10,417 bases of DNA from M2408 sp044348665 (GTDB taxonomy: Bacteria > Bacteroidota > Bacteroidia > Flavobacteriales_D > Crocinitomicaceae). The translations under genes were made by a program, and so were the position numbers. Positions 1 through 7,474 of the stretch are shown here, piece after piece (the first letter of the stretch is position 1; each line of letters starts with the position of its first letter). The notes beneath the pieces are model-generated. The model was not told the origin of the DNA. It did no database searches and was given only the letters and a program-made list of their open reading frames with translations. Location: positions 1 through 10,417 of the forward strand of contig JBIKSI010000125.1 in the NCBI GenBank assembly GCA_044348665.1, given 5' to 3'.

Positions 1-672
1 ATGTATCAGTTTATTTAAATCAATAATTTCAATTTTTCTAGTATGAATTTCAATCATTCCGTCTTCCTTGAAATCTTTTAAAAGACGAATAAGCGTTTCT
101 GTTGCTGTACCGACAAAATTAGCTAAATCTTCACGAGATAGATTTATCATTTCATCTTTGTAGATGTTGTTTAAAATTACCAATGAAAATGCCAAACGTT
201 CACGAACAGGTTTTTGCGCCATATTTGTAATAAATACTGCACGTTCGCCTAATTCTTTTGACAATTCTTTCATGATGTTATTTCTCAAAGTAGCATTGAC
301 ATCTAACATATTCAAGAAATCATCTTTAGCAATGAAACAAATGTTTGATTCTTCTAAAGTACTTGCCGAAAGTTTGTAAGGATCTCCACTAAACATAGCA
401 CGAAAACCTATGATTTCACCAGAGGTTGCTATGTGAATTATTTGTTCTTTCCCTTCGTCACCTCGGGTATATACCTTAACTTTTCCTTCATTCAAACAAT
501 AAACCCCTCTTGGAAAACTTCCTTCCAAAAACAATGCTTGAGATTTTTTGTAAAAATTACAAGACTTGTGGTGATTTAGATCATCCGTTTGCTCGTTATC
601 AAAACAATTAAATAAAGAATTTTTTCTTGATGCGCAATTTTCACACGTTACGTGCTTGTGATTGGTTTCCAT
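1..672 (-). CDS. Crp/Fnr-family transcriptional regulator with N-terminal cysteine array (3' end cut by window edge)
   Basis: My own reverse-strand translation gives 224 residues from the ATG at 672-670 with no stop before the left edge, so the C-terminus is missing. Residues about 40-140 look like a cyclic-nucleotide-binding-type sensor domain. The classic cAMP-contacting Gly-Glu-Leu/Arg-Ala signature of CRP is absent, so cAMP is an unlikely ligand. Residues about 175-220 form the winged helix-turn-helix; the recognition helix near TATETLIRLL has the Glu192 and Arg196 seen in FNR-type proteins, but Ile stands where E. coli FNR has Ser. The N-terminus holds Cys10, Cys13, Cys23 and Cys38 (CX2CX9CX14C), with further Cys59 and Cys112, which suggests a redox or Fe-S sensor. 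This is inferred; such cysteines are not proof of a cluster. Members of this family often control anaerobic or nitrosative-stress genes. No target genes are evident here. Family call is firm; the signal sensed is unknown. Confidence 0.9.
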   Translation of the reverse strand, partial: METNHKHVTCENCASRKNSLFNCFDNEQTDDLNHHKSCNFYKKSQALFLEGSFPRGVYCLNEGKVKVYTRGDEGKEQIIHIATSGEIIGFRAMFSGDPYKLSASTLEESNICFIAKDDFLNMLDVNATLRNNIMKELSKELGERAVFITNMAQKPVRERLAFSLVILNNIYKDEMINLSREDLANFVGTATETLIRLLKDFKEDGMIEIHTRKIEIIDLNKLIH

Positions 673-680
673 GTTATTTC

Positions 681-693
681 GGTAATATTCACC
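681..693 (-). promoter_or_regulatory. Possible operator resembling the MarR-gene operator
   Basis: On the plus strand this reads GGTAATATTCACC. It matches 11 of 13 positions of GGTAATAATTACC at 3890-3902, which lies before the MarR gene. In both cases exactly eight bases separate the site from the start codon, and both sites touch or adjoin a TAnnTTTG octamer. This copy is a poorer inverted repeat, since two of its six pairs are mismatched. Single GGTAAT hexamers occur elsewhere in the window, including inside genes, so chance remains possible. Confidence 0.25.
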
Positions 694-694
694 A

Positions 695-702
695 CAAATG
701 TA
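695..702 (-). promoter_or_regulatory. Putative -7 promoter element (TACATTTG) for the Crp/Fnr gene
   Basis: Read on the minus strand, TACATTTG matches the Bacteroidota consensus TAnnTTTG exactly and lies 22 bases before the ATG at 672. I find no convincing TTG-type -33 element at the expected 19-21 base spacing, so the call rests on the -7 octamer and position only. The same octamer at 849-842 could be a second, more distant promoter. Confidence 0.35.
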
Positions 703-952
703 AAGCAAAAATATGATATTTGTCATAAATTTGAGCTAATTTTTTAACAATTTGATTATTTGAAGTAATTTTTTCATTCTTTTCATTTTTGTTATATATT
801 AACACTTTGTTATACAGGAATTTAATCATTTCATAACCTTACAAATGTATAGTTTAAGACTTATCTAAATTGTCTTATAATTAATATTATGTTAAATAGA
901 ATAAAACAAAACCAAGATGAAAATAGATTCACCTTGATTATTTGCTTAGAAT

Positions 953-3394
953 TTAAAAGTCCATTCCTCCGCCTTCTCCGCCAGATTTAGATTTTTTAAT
1001 CTCATATTTACCAAATTTATAAGATACGTTAACGTAAAAACGTTGCGTATTTTGTTTGAACCTCAAATACTGCGTTGTTCCAGCTTGTTCAAAATTTAAT
1101 CTAAATTCCTGCGTGTTGAAAACATCCGAAAATCTAAAACCAATTGTCCAATTTTTTTTGAGCGATTTTTCACCAGATAAATCAACCGAAGCTCTTGGCT
1201 GCACAACTCCTTGTGGACGAATAATTGGTGAATTATAACGAGCATTTAACTGAATATTAGCCGTTTTTTTCCAAAATTCAAAAGTTCCTGCATATTTAAC
1301 ACTCCAGAAAAATCCGCTGTTATTGAAATCTAATTCTGTTGTATTATCAGTGAATTTCACAGCACTACCATTAGCAGAAAAAACATTCTTCATCCAAGTT
1401 TTAGGCTTATAAACTACCACGATTTCAGGACCAAAACTCTCACTATTTTGAATGTTATCATAAGTTACAGTGCTTGCTCCATTTTCTTCAAAAGTTTTTA
1501 CTCGAGAAATGACATCTTTTGTTTGACGATAAAATACACTTGCCGTAACATTAATTTTATCTTTGTTAAAAGTGTATCCAAAATCAAATGAATTAATGTA
1601 TTCAGGAGTTACCGATGGATTTCCTCTTCTTAAGTTATATGGATCTGCATAACTTGTAAAAGGATTCAAATTTTCACTTGTCGGACGATTAATTCTTCTA
1701 CTGTAACTAAAACTCAATTCATTCGCTTTATTTAACTCGTATTTCACAAAAGCTGTTGGGAAAATGTTAAAATATTCGTTACTAAATGAAAGCGAATCGC
1801 TAATTAAATTGGGTGCTTGCAAGGCTCTTTCAGCTCTCAATCCACCTTGATATTTGAATTTTTTGATTTGTTGTCCGAAGTTCGTATAGACAGAATAAAT
1901 TTGCTCAATGTATTCGTATTGAAAGTTGGATAAGGTGTCTTCCAAATAGATTCCCGAAAGCGTATCTTTTGTTTGAGAATAAGTATCTACAGTACTATTT
2001 CTCAGAATTGCCTTCGCTCCTGCTTCGAGTTTAATATTTTTTGGTAGAATTCTAACCAAATCTGTTTGCACTGTTGTAACGTTAAAAACTTCCCTATTAT
2101 TTAAATTTTGATCTAGATTTTGACGCGCATCATTGTTCCCAAGAATTGAAATATAATCCTCAGAATATAAACCTAATACGTCTTCAGAACCAAAAGATTG
2201 GTTGGCATCAAAAACCAAACTACCTTTATCTTCCTTAAAGTCTACTTTGTAATTCAAATTGAAATCCATTCCACTATTTTCTGAAGGATCAGAAGAAGAT
2301 CGAGACCAATATTGTTCCAAAGCAGAATTTATATCATATTGACTGTTGAATAAATCTCCAGTTCTTTCTCTTTTTCCTAAATTTAAGGTTGCAGAAACAC
2401 CCAAGGTATTTCGGTCATTTAAATAGAAATCGGAACCAACTCGTGCAGTATGATTGACCATCAAATCTGTTCCTTCTCGCTCCTGTTCTAATCTAAAATA
2501 TTGATTTTCAATGTTTCTCTCTAACTTAGACTCGTAGTCGCGAAAGCCTTCATAATACCGGTAAGAATAATTTCCATACAGATTTACTTTAGCATTTCTG
2601 ATACTTAAAGCTCCAGTTGCATTGTAAACATTTCCTGTTCCAGCACTTAAAGCTACGTTTCCATTTATTCCTTTTAACTTGTTCTTTTTCAGAACGATAT
2701 TGATAATTCCGGAAGTTCCATCAGGATCATATTTTGAAGATGGGTTCGTAACTATTTCAATTCGCTCAATTGAGTTTGCAGGAAGCGACTCCAATAATGA
2801 TTTCCCATTTCCACCAGCAATAGAACTTGGTCTTCCATCAATTAATATGGTGACATTTCCATCTCCCCGCAGAGAAATTTTTCCTTCTTGGTCAATCTCA
2901 ACGGATGGAACATTGTTAAGGACATCGTTTGCTGTCCCTCCTTTAACAGATAAATCTTCTCCCACATTGTAGACTTTTTTGTCTATATTATTTAATAATA
3001 ATTCTTGTTTTCCAACAACTTTAACTTCTTCTAAATCAAGACCTTTATCAAAATTAATTCCTACTTTTCCAATATCCCTATTTGGCTTTTCAGCAGAAAA
3101 TGAAATATTAGGAATTACTTTGGTTTTGTATCCTGTAAAGGTAATTTTTGCATAATATTTCCCAAGTGGAATTTCATCCAAATAGATACTTCCTTTGGCA
3201 TTTGTATAAACTCCTGCTTTTAAACTCGAATCTTTGACGGAATACAACTTCAAAGAAACGTAGTCTAATGGATTTCCACTAATTGAATCTAAAATTGTTC
3301 CAGTAAGAATACCAATTTTAGCATTTTGTGAACCTTGAGAAAAGGATAAAGTACTGATAAATATTGTGCTAAGTGCTATAATAAATTTGTTCAT
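953..3394 (-). CDS. TonB-dependent outer-membrane receptor, outer-membrane beta-barrel family
   Basis: The chosen start, ATG at 3394-3392, gives 813 residues and puts a typical signal peptide (MNKFIIALSTIFISTLSFSQ) at the N-terminus; an in-frame ATG 30 bases upstream would bury it. After the signal comes a carboxypeptidase-D regulatory-like domain (about 27-100), a Ton-box-like stretch LEEVKVVG (about 121-128), a plug domain (about 140-237, with LRGDGNVTILIDGRPS and SGIINIVLKK), and a barrel rich in alternating beta-strand pattern to the C-terminus. This architecture fits the Bacteroidota family often named outer membrane beta-barrel family protein (PF14905-like) rather than SusC, and no SusD gene is present. 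It should sit in the outer membrane and import a ligand using TonB energy; the ligand cannot be read from sequence. The protein ends in a Lys/Gly-rich tail after the last strand, finishing GGGMDF. It lies 43 bases downstream of the MarR gene on the same strand and is probably co-transcribed with it. Confidence 0.93.
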   Translation of the reverse strand: MNKFIIALSTIFISTLSFSQGSQNAKIGILTGTILDSISGNPLDYVSLKLYSVKDSSLKAGVYTNAKGSIYLDEIPLGKYYAKITFTGYKTKVIPNISFSAEKPNRDIGKVGINFDKGLDLEEVKVVGKQELLLNNIDKKVYNVGEDLSVKGGTANDVLNNVPSVEIDQEGKISLRGDGNVTILIDGRPSSIAGGNGKSLLESLPANSIERIEIVTNPSSKYDPDGTSGIINIVLKKNKLKGINGNVALSAGTGNVYNATGALSIRNAKVNLYGNYSYRYYEGFRDYESKLERNIENQYFRLEQEREGTDLMVNHTARVGSDFYLNDRNTLGVSATLNLGKRERTGDLFNSQYDINSALEQYWSRSSSDPSENSGMDFNLNYKVDFKEDKGSLVFDANQSFGSEDVLGLYSEDYISILGNNDARQNLDQNLNNREVFNVTTVQTDLVRILPKNIKLEAGAKAILRNSTVDTYSQTKDTLSGIYLEDTLSNFQYEYIEQIYSVYTNFGQQIKKFKYQGGLRAERALQAPNLISDSLSFSNEYFNIFPTAFVKYELNKANELSFSYSRRINRPTSENLNPFTSYADPYNLRRGNPSVTPEYINSFDFGYTFNKDKINVTASVFYRQTKDVISRVKTFEENGASTVTYDNIQNSESFGPEIVVVYKPKTWMKNVFSANGSAVKFTDNTTELDFNNSGFFWSVKYAGTFEFWKKTANIQLNARYNSPIIRPQGVVQPRASVDLSGEKSLKKNWTIGFRFSDVFNTQEFRLNFEQAGTTQYLRFKQNTQRFYVNVSYKFGKYEIKKSKSGGEGGGMDF

Positions 3395-3437
3395 AATTGT
3401 TTTTTCTGAATGATGTAGTAGCAAAATGATTGCGTTT

Positions 3438-3881
3438 TTAACCTCTCAGTTTGTCTAATAAATTACTCAAAGTTTCAGCTTCTTCGCTCGATATTCTATC
3501 ATTGAAATCAAAAACATCCATAAAATCAAGGTCGATTTTACTTAAAAGTTCCAATCCTTGTTCGGATATTTTGACATAAACTACCCTCCTATCTTCTTCA
3601 CACCTCTTACGTTCAATTAAATTTTTATCAATTAATTTATCCATCAAACGTGTTGTATTGGGTGATTTTTCAACCATTCGATCTTTAATTGTATTTACGT
3701 TGATAAAATCTTTTGCACCACGAAGTATTCTTAAGATATTGAATTGAGCCATCGAAATATCAAACTTTGCCATGTAGGAATTTTGTCTTTGAGCCATCCA
3801 ATTCGAGGTGAATCTGATATTTACAATCGCTTTTTGCTGCGAAGTTTTGAAAGTAGATTTTATTTCTTTTCCGATTTCCAT
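3438..3881 (-). CDS. MarR-family transcriptional regulator
   Basis: The 147-residue product has the usual MarR length. A winged helix-turn-helix spans about residues 43-108: the recognition helix lies near SPNTTRLMDKLID (73-85), and the wing carries the family's D-x-R pattern within EEDRRVVYVKI (95-105). Helices at the N- and C-termini would form the dimer interface. MarR proteins bind short inverted repeats as dimers, usually repress themselves and a neighbour, and release DNA when a small ligand binds or a cysteine is oxidised. Only one cysteine (Cys94) is present, at the base of the wing. The gene precedes the TonB-dependent receptor by 43 bases, so control of the receptor is the natural inference. 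A three-half-site operator candidate lies eight bases before the start codon. An internal ATG at codon 29 is a less likely start because it would remove the first dimerisation helix. Confidence 0.92.
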   Translation of the reverse strand: MEIGKEIKSTFKTSQQKAIVNIRFTSNWMAQRQNSYMAKFDISMAQFNILRILRGAKDFINVNTIKDRMVEKSPNTTRLMDKLIDKNLIERKRCEEDRRVVYVKISEQGLELLSKIDLDFMDVFDFNDRISSEEAETLSNLLDKLRG

Positions 3882-3885
3882 AGGA

Positions 3886-3893
3886 CAAAGGTA
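3886..3893 (-). promoter_or_regulatory. Putative -7 promoter element (TACCTTTG) of the MarR-receptor unit
   Basis: On the minus strand TACCTTTG fits TAnnTTTG and ends four bases before the ATG at 3881. If used, transcription would begin at or very near the start codon, giving a leaderless or nearly leaderless mRNA. No clear TTG-type -33 element is present at the normal spacing. The octamer overlaps the outermost half-site of the candidate operator. Confidence 0.4.
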
Positions 3894-3910
3894 ATAATTA
3901 CCAAGGTAAT
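3890..3910. promoter_or_regulatory. Candidate MarR operator: three alternating half-sites
   Basis: The plus strand shows GGTAAT at 3890-3895, ATTACC at 3897-3902 and GGTAAT at 3905-3910. The first pair is a perfect inverted repeat with a one-base centre, and the second pair a perfect inverted repeat with a two-base centre. The cluster lies directly upstream of the MarR start and overlaps its putative promoter, which is where an autorepressor would bind. That MarR binds here is inferred from position and symmetry. Confidence 0.6.
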
Positions 3911-3973
3911 ATTTTCATTTTTAAAGAATTTAACAAAATAAAAACAACTTTTAATATTTTTTCAACTGTTGAT

Positions 3974-6457
3974 TTATCTCCACACCATTTCAAAATCTTC
4001 TACTCTTGGGATTTCAGTGAAATTAATTTCAACTTCATGTGTTCCAGGTAAATAGTGTTCAAAATTTTCTTTGAAACTTACTCCTAATTTTTTAGAATAA
4101 ATCCATGCATTTGCGATGAATTGTTCATTCTTGATCAGAATTTTTGCTCTTTTGTTTCTTTCGTCAATTTCACTAATTTCAAAGGTAACAGTTGATTTTT
4201 CTGCTTTTTTAATTTTTGAAAATTCATGAAAAACGGTTCTCTTTTTTGTTTCATTTTTGTGATTTGTCCATTCAAATTCAATGAAGTAATTCGAATTTTG
4301 AAATTTCTCTAACGAGGATTCTGAAAATAGCTGTTTGGAGTTTAAATTGTCAATTTTGTGACTTTCAGATTTTTCTAAAAGTACATTTCCTTGTAAATCA
4401 TAGACTTTATACTTGACTTTTGATTCAAAACTTGTATCAAGATCTGAGATTAAATAGTACTTCTCCTTCCCTATTTCTTTCGTCAATTCAATTACTGCAA
4501 TGTCCTCAAAATCTTTTTTCACCTGATATTGCAATGCTTTCCAATTATTAAAATAATCGATACTTGACCAAGTTGGAGCTTGCCAACAGTCGTTTAATTG
4601 CCAATAAAGTGTTCCCATGCAACGAGGTGCATCAAACCTGTGACCAGAAATTGCGATTCCAACGGCTTTTGCTTGAGTCAATTGAGAAAAATAGACAAAT
4701 TCCTTAAAATCAGCTGTTTTCCCGTAAAGAATATCGGCATGTTTTTTAATCATTCCATTTCCAACGTAGGATTTTTGATGATGTTTCATCACTTCAGAAT
4801 TCAAGTCCCAATCTTTTTCTTCACTAAAACTGGAAATGGTGGAGAATTCTGGAAAAGATTGAAAACCATATTCCGCGTTAAATCTTCCTGTTTTTAGTCC
4901 AAAATCTTCAATTGGATCTTTTCCGTGCCATACTCCCCAATAATGCATCGTTCCGTGGTTAAAAAACTCTGGTTTCCCCCAATTACTCAAAGGTGAGGTG
5001 TGAACGTAAGGGATTTTTGTGTGTTTTTTGATCACTTTTGGAGCTAATACCTTAAAAAGATTGACATAATCTTGTTCCATTTTCTTTTGTGTGGCAGGAC
5101 TAATCATATATTTTACTTGAAATCCCCAGTTTTTCCATGCCACATCGACCTCATTGTTTCCATTAAAATAGACAACTGAAGGATGAGCCGCAATTCTTGG
5201 AATTTGGTAATTTAACTCATTTTCAACAGATTTGAGAAAAGCCGCATCACCAGGATACATGGCGCAAGCGAACATCAAATCTTGCCAAACCATAATTCCT
5301 TTTTCATCGCAAGTTTGGTAAAAAATATCTTTTTGATAAAATCCTCCACCCCAAATACGAACCATGTTAAAGTTCGAAATTTCCATTTGTTCAATTAATT
5401 TAATCGTTGATTCGTTGGTAATTCTGCTTGGAAAAATATCTTGAGGAATGTAGTTTGCACCTTTTGCGAAAATCTTTTGACCGTTAATTTTAAAATAGAA
5501 ACTTGTCCCCCATTTATCTTTTTCTTGCACGACTTCAGTTGTACGAATTCCGAATTTAATAATTCTATTTTCAATGAGTTGATTTTTCTCATCGTAAATT
5601 TTAATCTCATCTTCATAAAGAAATGCTTCCCCATGTCCACGTGGCCACCATAATTTAGGGTTTTTCAGTTGAAGTGGTATTTTAAAACATTTCCCATTCA
5701 TTGGAAGTAAATCTTGTGACCCAAATAATTTACTTTCAAGACGATAATTTGTGTTTTTTTCTTGTCGAAATGATGCTGTTAAAGTCAAATATGCATTTTC
5801 TTTTTCGATGGAATCTGTTTCGATTTTTAGATTTGTCAACTTATTTGAATTGTAGGAGCTTACGAACGCTGCCTCCCAAAATCCCATGGTTGTCATGCGT
5901 AAGGCCCAATCCCAACCAAATTGATACTGTGGTTTTCTAGACATCGAGGCAACCGCAATTTCTCCTACATCATTTGGTGATGGATATTTTGATTTTAATT
6001 TATTGAAAGCATTTCTGTGATAATTTACGGGCGAAACAAAAACAACTTTTAATTCATTATCACCAATTTTTGCCAAATCTTTAATTGAAATTGAATTTGG
6101 ATAAAAGCTATTTGATGTTTCTAAAACCAATTTTCCATTAAAATAGACTTTGGCATAGGTATCGATGTTCGGAAAAACAATTTCAACAAATTCTCGATCC
6201 AAATCTTTTTTATCGATTTTTACAGTGGAGAAAAATTCCCAATCATATTTTTCAATCCATGAAAACTTTTCTTCATTCTTTCCATAAAAAGGATCAGGCA
6301 ACTCCCCTATTTCAATTAGTTTTTCTTGAACGGAGCCTTTTTCTCCAAAACTAACTAATTCTTTTTTAACAGGATGCATGAATGACCAAGTCAAATTTTG
6401 AGAGCTTACATTTTGTAAAATTGACATAAAAGAGAAAATAAAAAATAGCTTGTACAT
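3974..6457 (-). CDS. Glycoside hydrolase family 2 beta-mannosidase, secreted
   Basis: The 827-residue protein starts with a signal peptide (about 1-20, ending NVSSQ). There is no lipobox cysteine, so a soluble periplasmic enzyme is most likely. Domain order is the GH2 mannosidase plan: sugar-binding jelly roll (about 22-200, with FGWDW at 180-184), an immunoglobulin-like sandwich (about 205-305), a TIM barrel (about 306-650), and C-terminal beta domains. Family signatures include WWPRGHGEAFLY (270-281), KGANYIPQDIFPSR (332-345) and MVRIWGGGFY (365-374). The expected acid/base is Glu436 in NGNNE and the nucleophile Glu529 in NAEYGFQ; both are present, so the enzyme should be active. It would release terminal beta-mannose from mannosides or manno-oligosaccharides (EC 3.2.1.25). 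After the jelly-roll WDW the protein has ALR where GPR is usual, a small departure near the sugar site. No SusCD, transporter or other glycosidase is adjacent. It is divergent from proC with 129 bases between them. Confidence 0.93.
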   Translation of the reverse strand: MYKLFFIFSFMSILQNVSSQNLTWSFMHPVKKELVSFGEKGSVQEKLIEIGELPDPFYGKNEEKFSWIEKYDWEFFSTVKIDKKDLDREFVEIVFPNIDTYAKVYFNGKLVLETSNSFYPNSISIKDLAKIGDNELKVVFVSPVNYHRNAFNKLKSKYPSPNDVGEIAVASMSRKPQYQFGWDWALRMTTMGFWEAAFVSSYNSNKLTNLKIETDSIEKENAYLTLTASFRQEKNTNYRLESKLFGSQDLLPMNGKCFKIPLQLKNPKLWWPRGHGEAFLYEDEIKIYDEKNQLIENRIIKFGIRTTEVVQEKDKWGTSFYFKINGQKIFAKGANYIPQDIFPSRITNESTIKLIEQMEISNFNMVRIWGGGFYQKDIFYQTCDEKGIMVWQDLMFACAMYPGDAAFLKSVENELNYQIPRIAAHPSVVYFNGNNEVDVAWKNWGFQVKYMISPATQKKMEQDYVNLFKVLAPKVIKKHTKIPYVHTSPLSNWGKPEFFNHGTMHYWGVWHGKDPIEDFGLKTGRFNAEYGFQSFPEFSTISSFSEEKDWDLNSEVMKHHQKSYVGNGMIKKHADILYGKTADFKEFVYFSQLTQAKAVGIAISGHRFDAPRCMGTLYWQLNDCWQAPTWSSIDYFNNWKALQYQVKKDFEDIAVIELTKEIGKEKYYLISDLDTSFESKVKYKVYDLQGNVLLEKSESHKIDNLNSKQLFSESSLEKFQNSNYFIEFEWTNHKNETKKRTVFHEFSKIKKAEKSTVTFEISEIDERNKRAKILIKNEQFIANAWIYSKKLGVSFKENFEHYLPGTHEVEINFTEIPRVEDFEMVWR

Positions 6458-6565
6458 TGTTTTAAGGATTCAATTTTTTTATAAAAATAATTGATTTTTT
6501 GTAGATATTTTACACTTGTGAATAAAAGTTCCAACATTGACTAAAGTTTTATTTGATTGTTTACG

Positions 6566-6573
6566 TAAATTTG
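6566..6573 (+). promoter_or_regulatory. Putative -7 promoter element (TAAATTTG) of proC
   Basis: TAAATTTG matches the Bacteroidota TAnnTTTG consensus and ends 13 bases before the proC ATG at 6587, so a short leader is expected. A -33 TTG at the normal spacing is not evident. The 129-base divergent gap must also hold the promoter of the beta-mannosidase on the other strand, for which I find no octamer match. Confidence 0.4.
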
Positions 6574-6586
6574 TAGAAAAAACAAG

Positions 6587-7369
6587 ATGAAAATTGCAAT
6601 AATTGGTTGCGGAAATCTAGGGATTTCAATATTAAACGGAGTCAAAACAAAAGAGATATCTGATACATTTTACCTTACAAAAAGGAGAATAGATTTAATT
6701 TCAAATTTACAAGCACCCAATAGAATTATCACCTCAGACAATAAATTAGCGGTCGAAAATTCAGAAATTATTTTGATTTCAGTAAAACCTTACGATGTTC
6801 CAAAAGTTTTGGAAGATATTAAAGATCTTCTAATTCCTGAAAAACACATTGTGATTTCTGTTGCTACTGGTGTGACAATTGAAGAGATGAAAAAAATAAT
6901 ATCTCCTGAAATTACAGTTTTTAGGGCAATGCCAAATACAGCTGCTGACATAAAACAATCAATGACTTGCATAGCTACAGATCGCGCAAATGAAGAAAAA
7001 ACACAGAAAGTAAAAGCGTTTTTTGACTCTATTGGAAATACCATTGTAATTAATGAAAATTTAATGGAGTCAGCGACTGTGTTAGCTTCTTGCGGAATTG
7101 CTTACGTTTTAAGATTTATGCGTTCGATGGTACAAGGTGGAATTCAAATTGGTTTTGATTCAAAAACTGCGAGTGAAATTGTAAATCATGTGGTAAAAGG
7201 CGCTGCTGAATTACTCATTGAAGGAGGTGCTCATCCAGAAGAGGAAATTGATAAAGTGACCACTCCAAAAGGATGCACGATTGTTGGACTTAATGAAATG
7301 GAGCACAATGGATTTAGTTCTTCTTTGATAAAAGGAATATCAGCTTCTTATAAACAAATTGAAAAATAA
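6587..7369 (+). CDS. proC: Pyrroline-5-carboxylate reductase
   Basis: This 260-residue protein should reduce 1-pyrroline-5-carboxylate to L-proline with NAD(P)H, the last step of proline synthesis, in the cytoplasm. The N-terminus is a Rossmann fold with GCGNLG (7-12). A basic stretch TKRR (30-33) follows the second strand, which favours NADPH. VKP (67-69) and AMPNTA (114-119) are the conserved cofactor and substrate loop motifs. The C-terminal helical dimerisation domain contains the substrate-binding segment VTTPKGCTIVGL (224-235), the local version of the family's TSPGGTT motif. Length is normal for ProC. No proA or proB is visible. It is followed at 105 bases by the ArsS operon on the same strand; no strong terminator lies between, but the gap suggests separate control. 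Confidence 0.95.
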   Translation: MKIAIIGCGNLGISILNGVKTKEISDTFYLTKRRIDLISNLQAPNRIITSDNKLAVENSEIILISVKPYDVPKVLEDIKDLLIPEKHIVISVATGVTIEEMKKIISPEITVFRAMPNTAADIKQSMTCIATDRANEEKTQKVKAFFDSIGNTIVINENLMESATVLASCGIAYVLRFMRSMVQGGIQIGFDSKTASEIVNHVVKGAAELLIEGGAHPEEEIDKVTTPKGCTIVGLNEMEHNGFSSSLIKGISASYKQIEK

Positions 7370-7474
7370 AATTCAATTTTGACTTTTCTTTTTTGACAGA
7401 AATGATTAAATTAAAAGTTTAAGTAATATTATACAAAATATTTATTAACAATAATTTATGATTAAAAATTTAAC

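Larger units (their letters stand above)
673..952. other. AT-rich intergenic region between two minus-strand genes
   Basis: About 280 bases separate the stop of the TonB-dependent receptor from the start of the Crp/Fnr gene. I see no ORF with protein-like character, no tRNA and no strong hairpin-plus-U-tract terminator. On the minus strand the octamer TACATTTG, a match to the Bacteroidota -7 element TAnnTTTG, occurs twice (849-842 and 702-695). A GGTAAT-based imperfect inverted repeat lies at 681-693. The region therefore most likely holds the promoter or promoters of the Crp/Fnr gene and the untranslated tail of the receptor mRNA. Confidence 0.6.

Noticed and set aside
164..379. 71-residue open frame antisense to the Crp/Fnr gene
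   Set aside because: The opposite strand encodes a convincing Crp/Fnr protein across the same bases.
752..765. FNR-box-like sequence upstream of the Crp/Fnr gene
   Set aside because: TTGAT is present but the second half is TTGAA-like rather than ATCAA, so it is not a proper inverted repeat.
855..877. Inverted repeat TAAGAC/GTCTTA as a receptor-gene terminator
   Set aside because: The stem is only six pairs, no U-tract follows on the minus strand, and it lies about 75 bases beyond the stop.
2679..2972. 97-residue open frame antisense to the receptor gene
   Set aside because: It lies wholly inside a well-supported gene on the other strand and shows no recognisable domain.
3395..3424. Upstream in-frame ATG of the TonB-dependent receptor giving ten extra residues
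   Set aside because: The extra residues (MLLHHSEKTI) would precede a clean signal peptide that begins at the second ATG; the shorter start fits export.
4598..4897. 99-residue open frame antisense to the beta-mannosidase
   Set aside because: It overlaps the catalytic domain of a clear GH2 gene and has no family features of its own.
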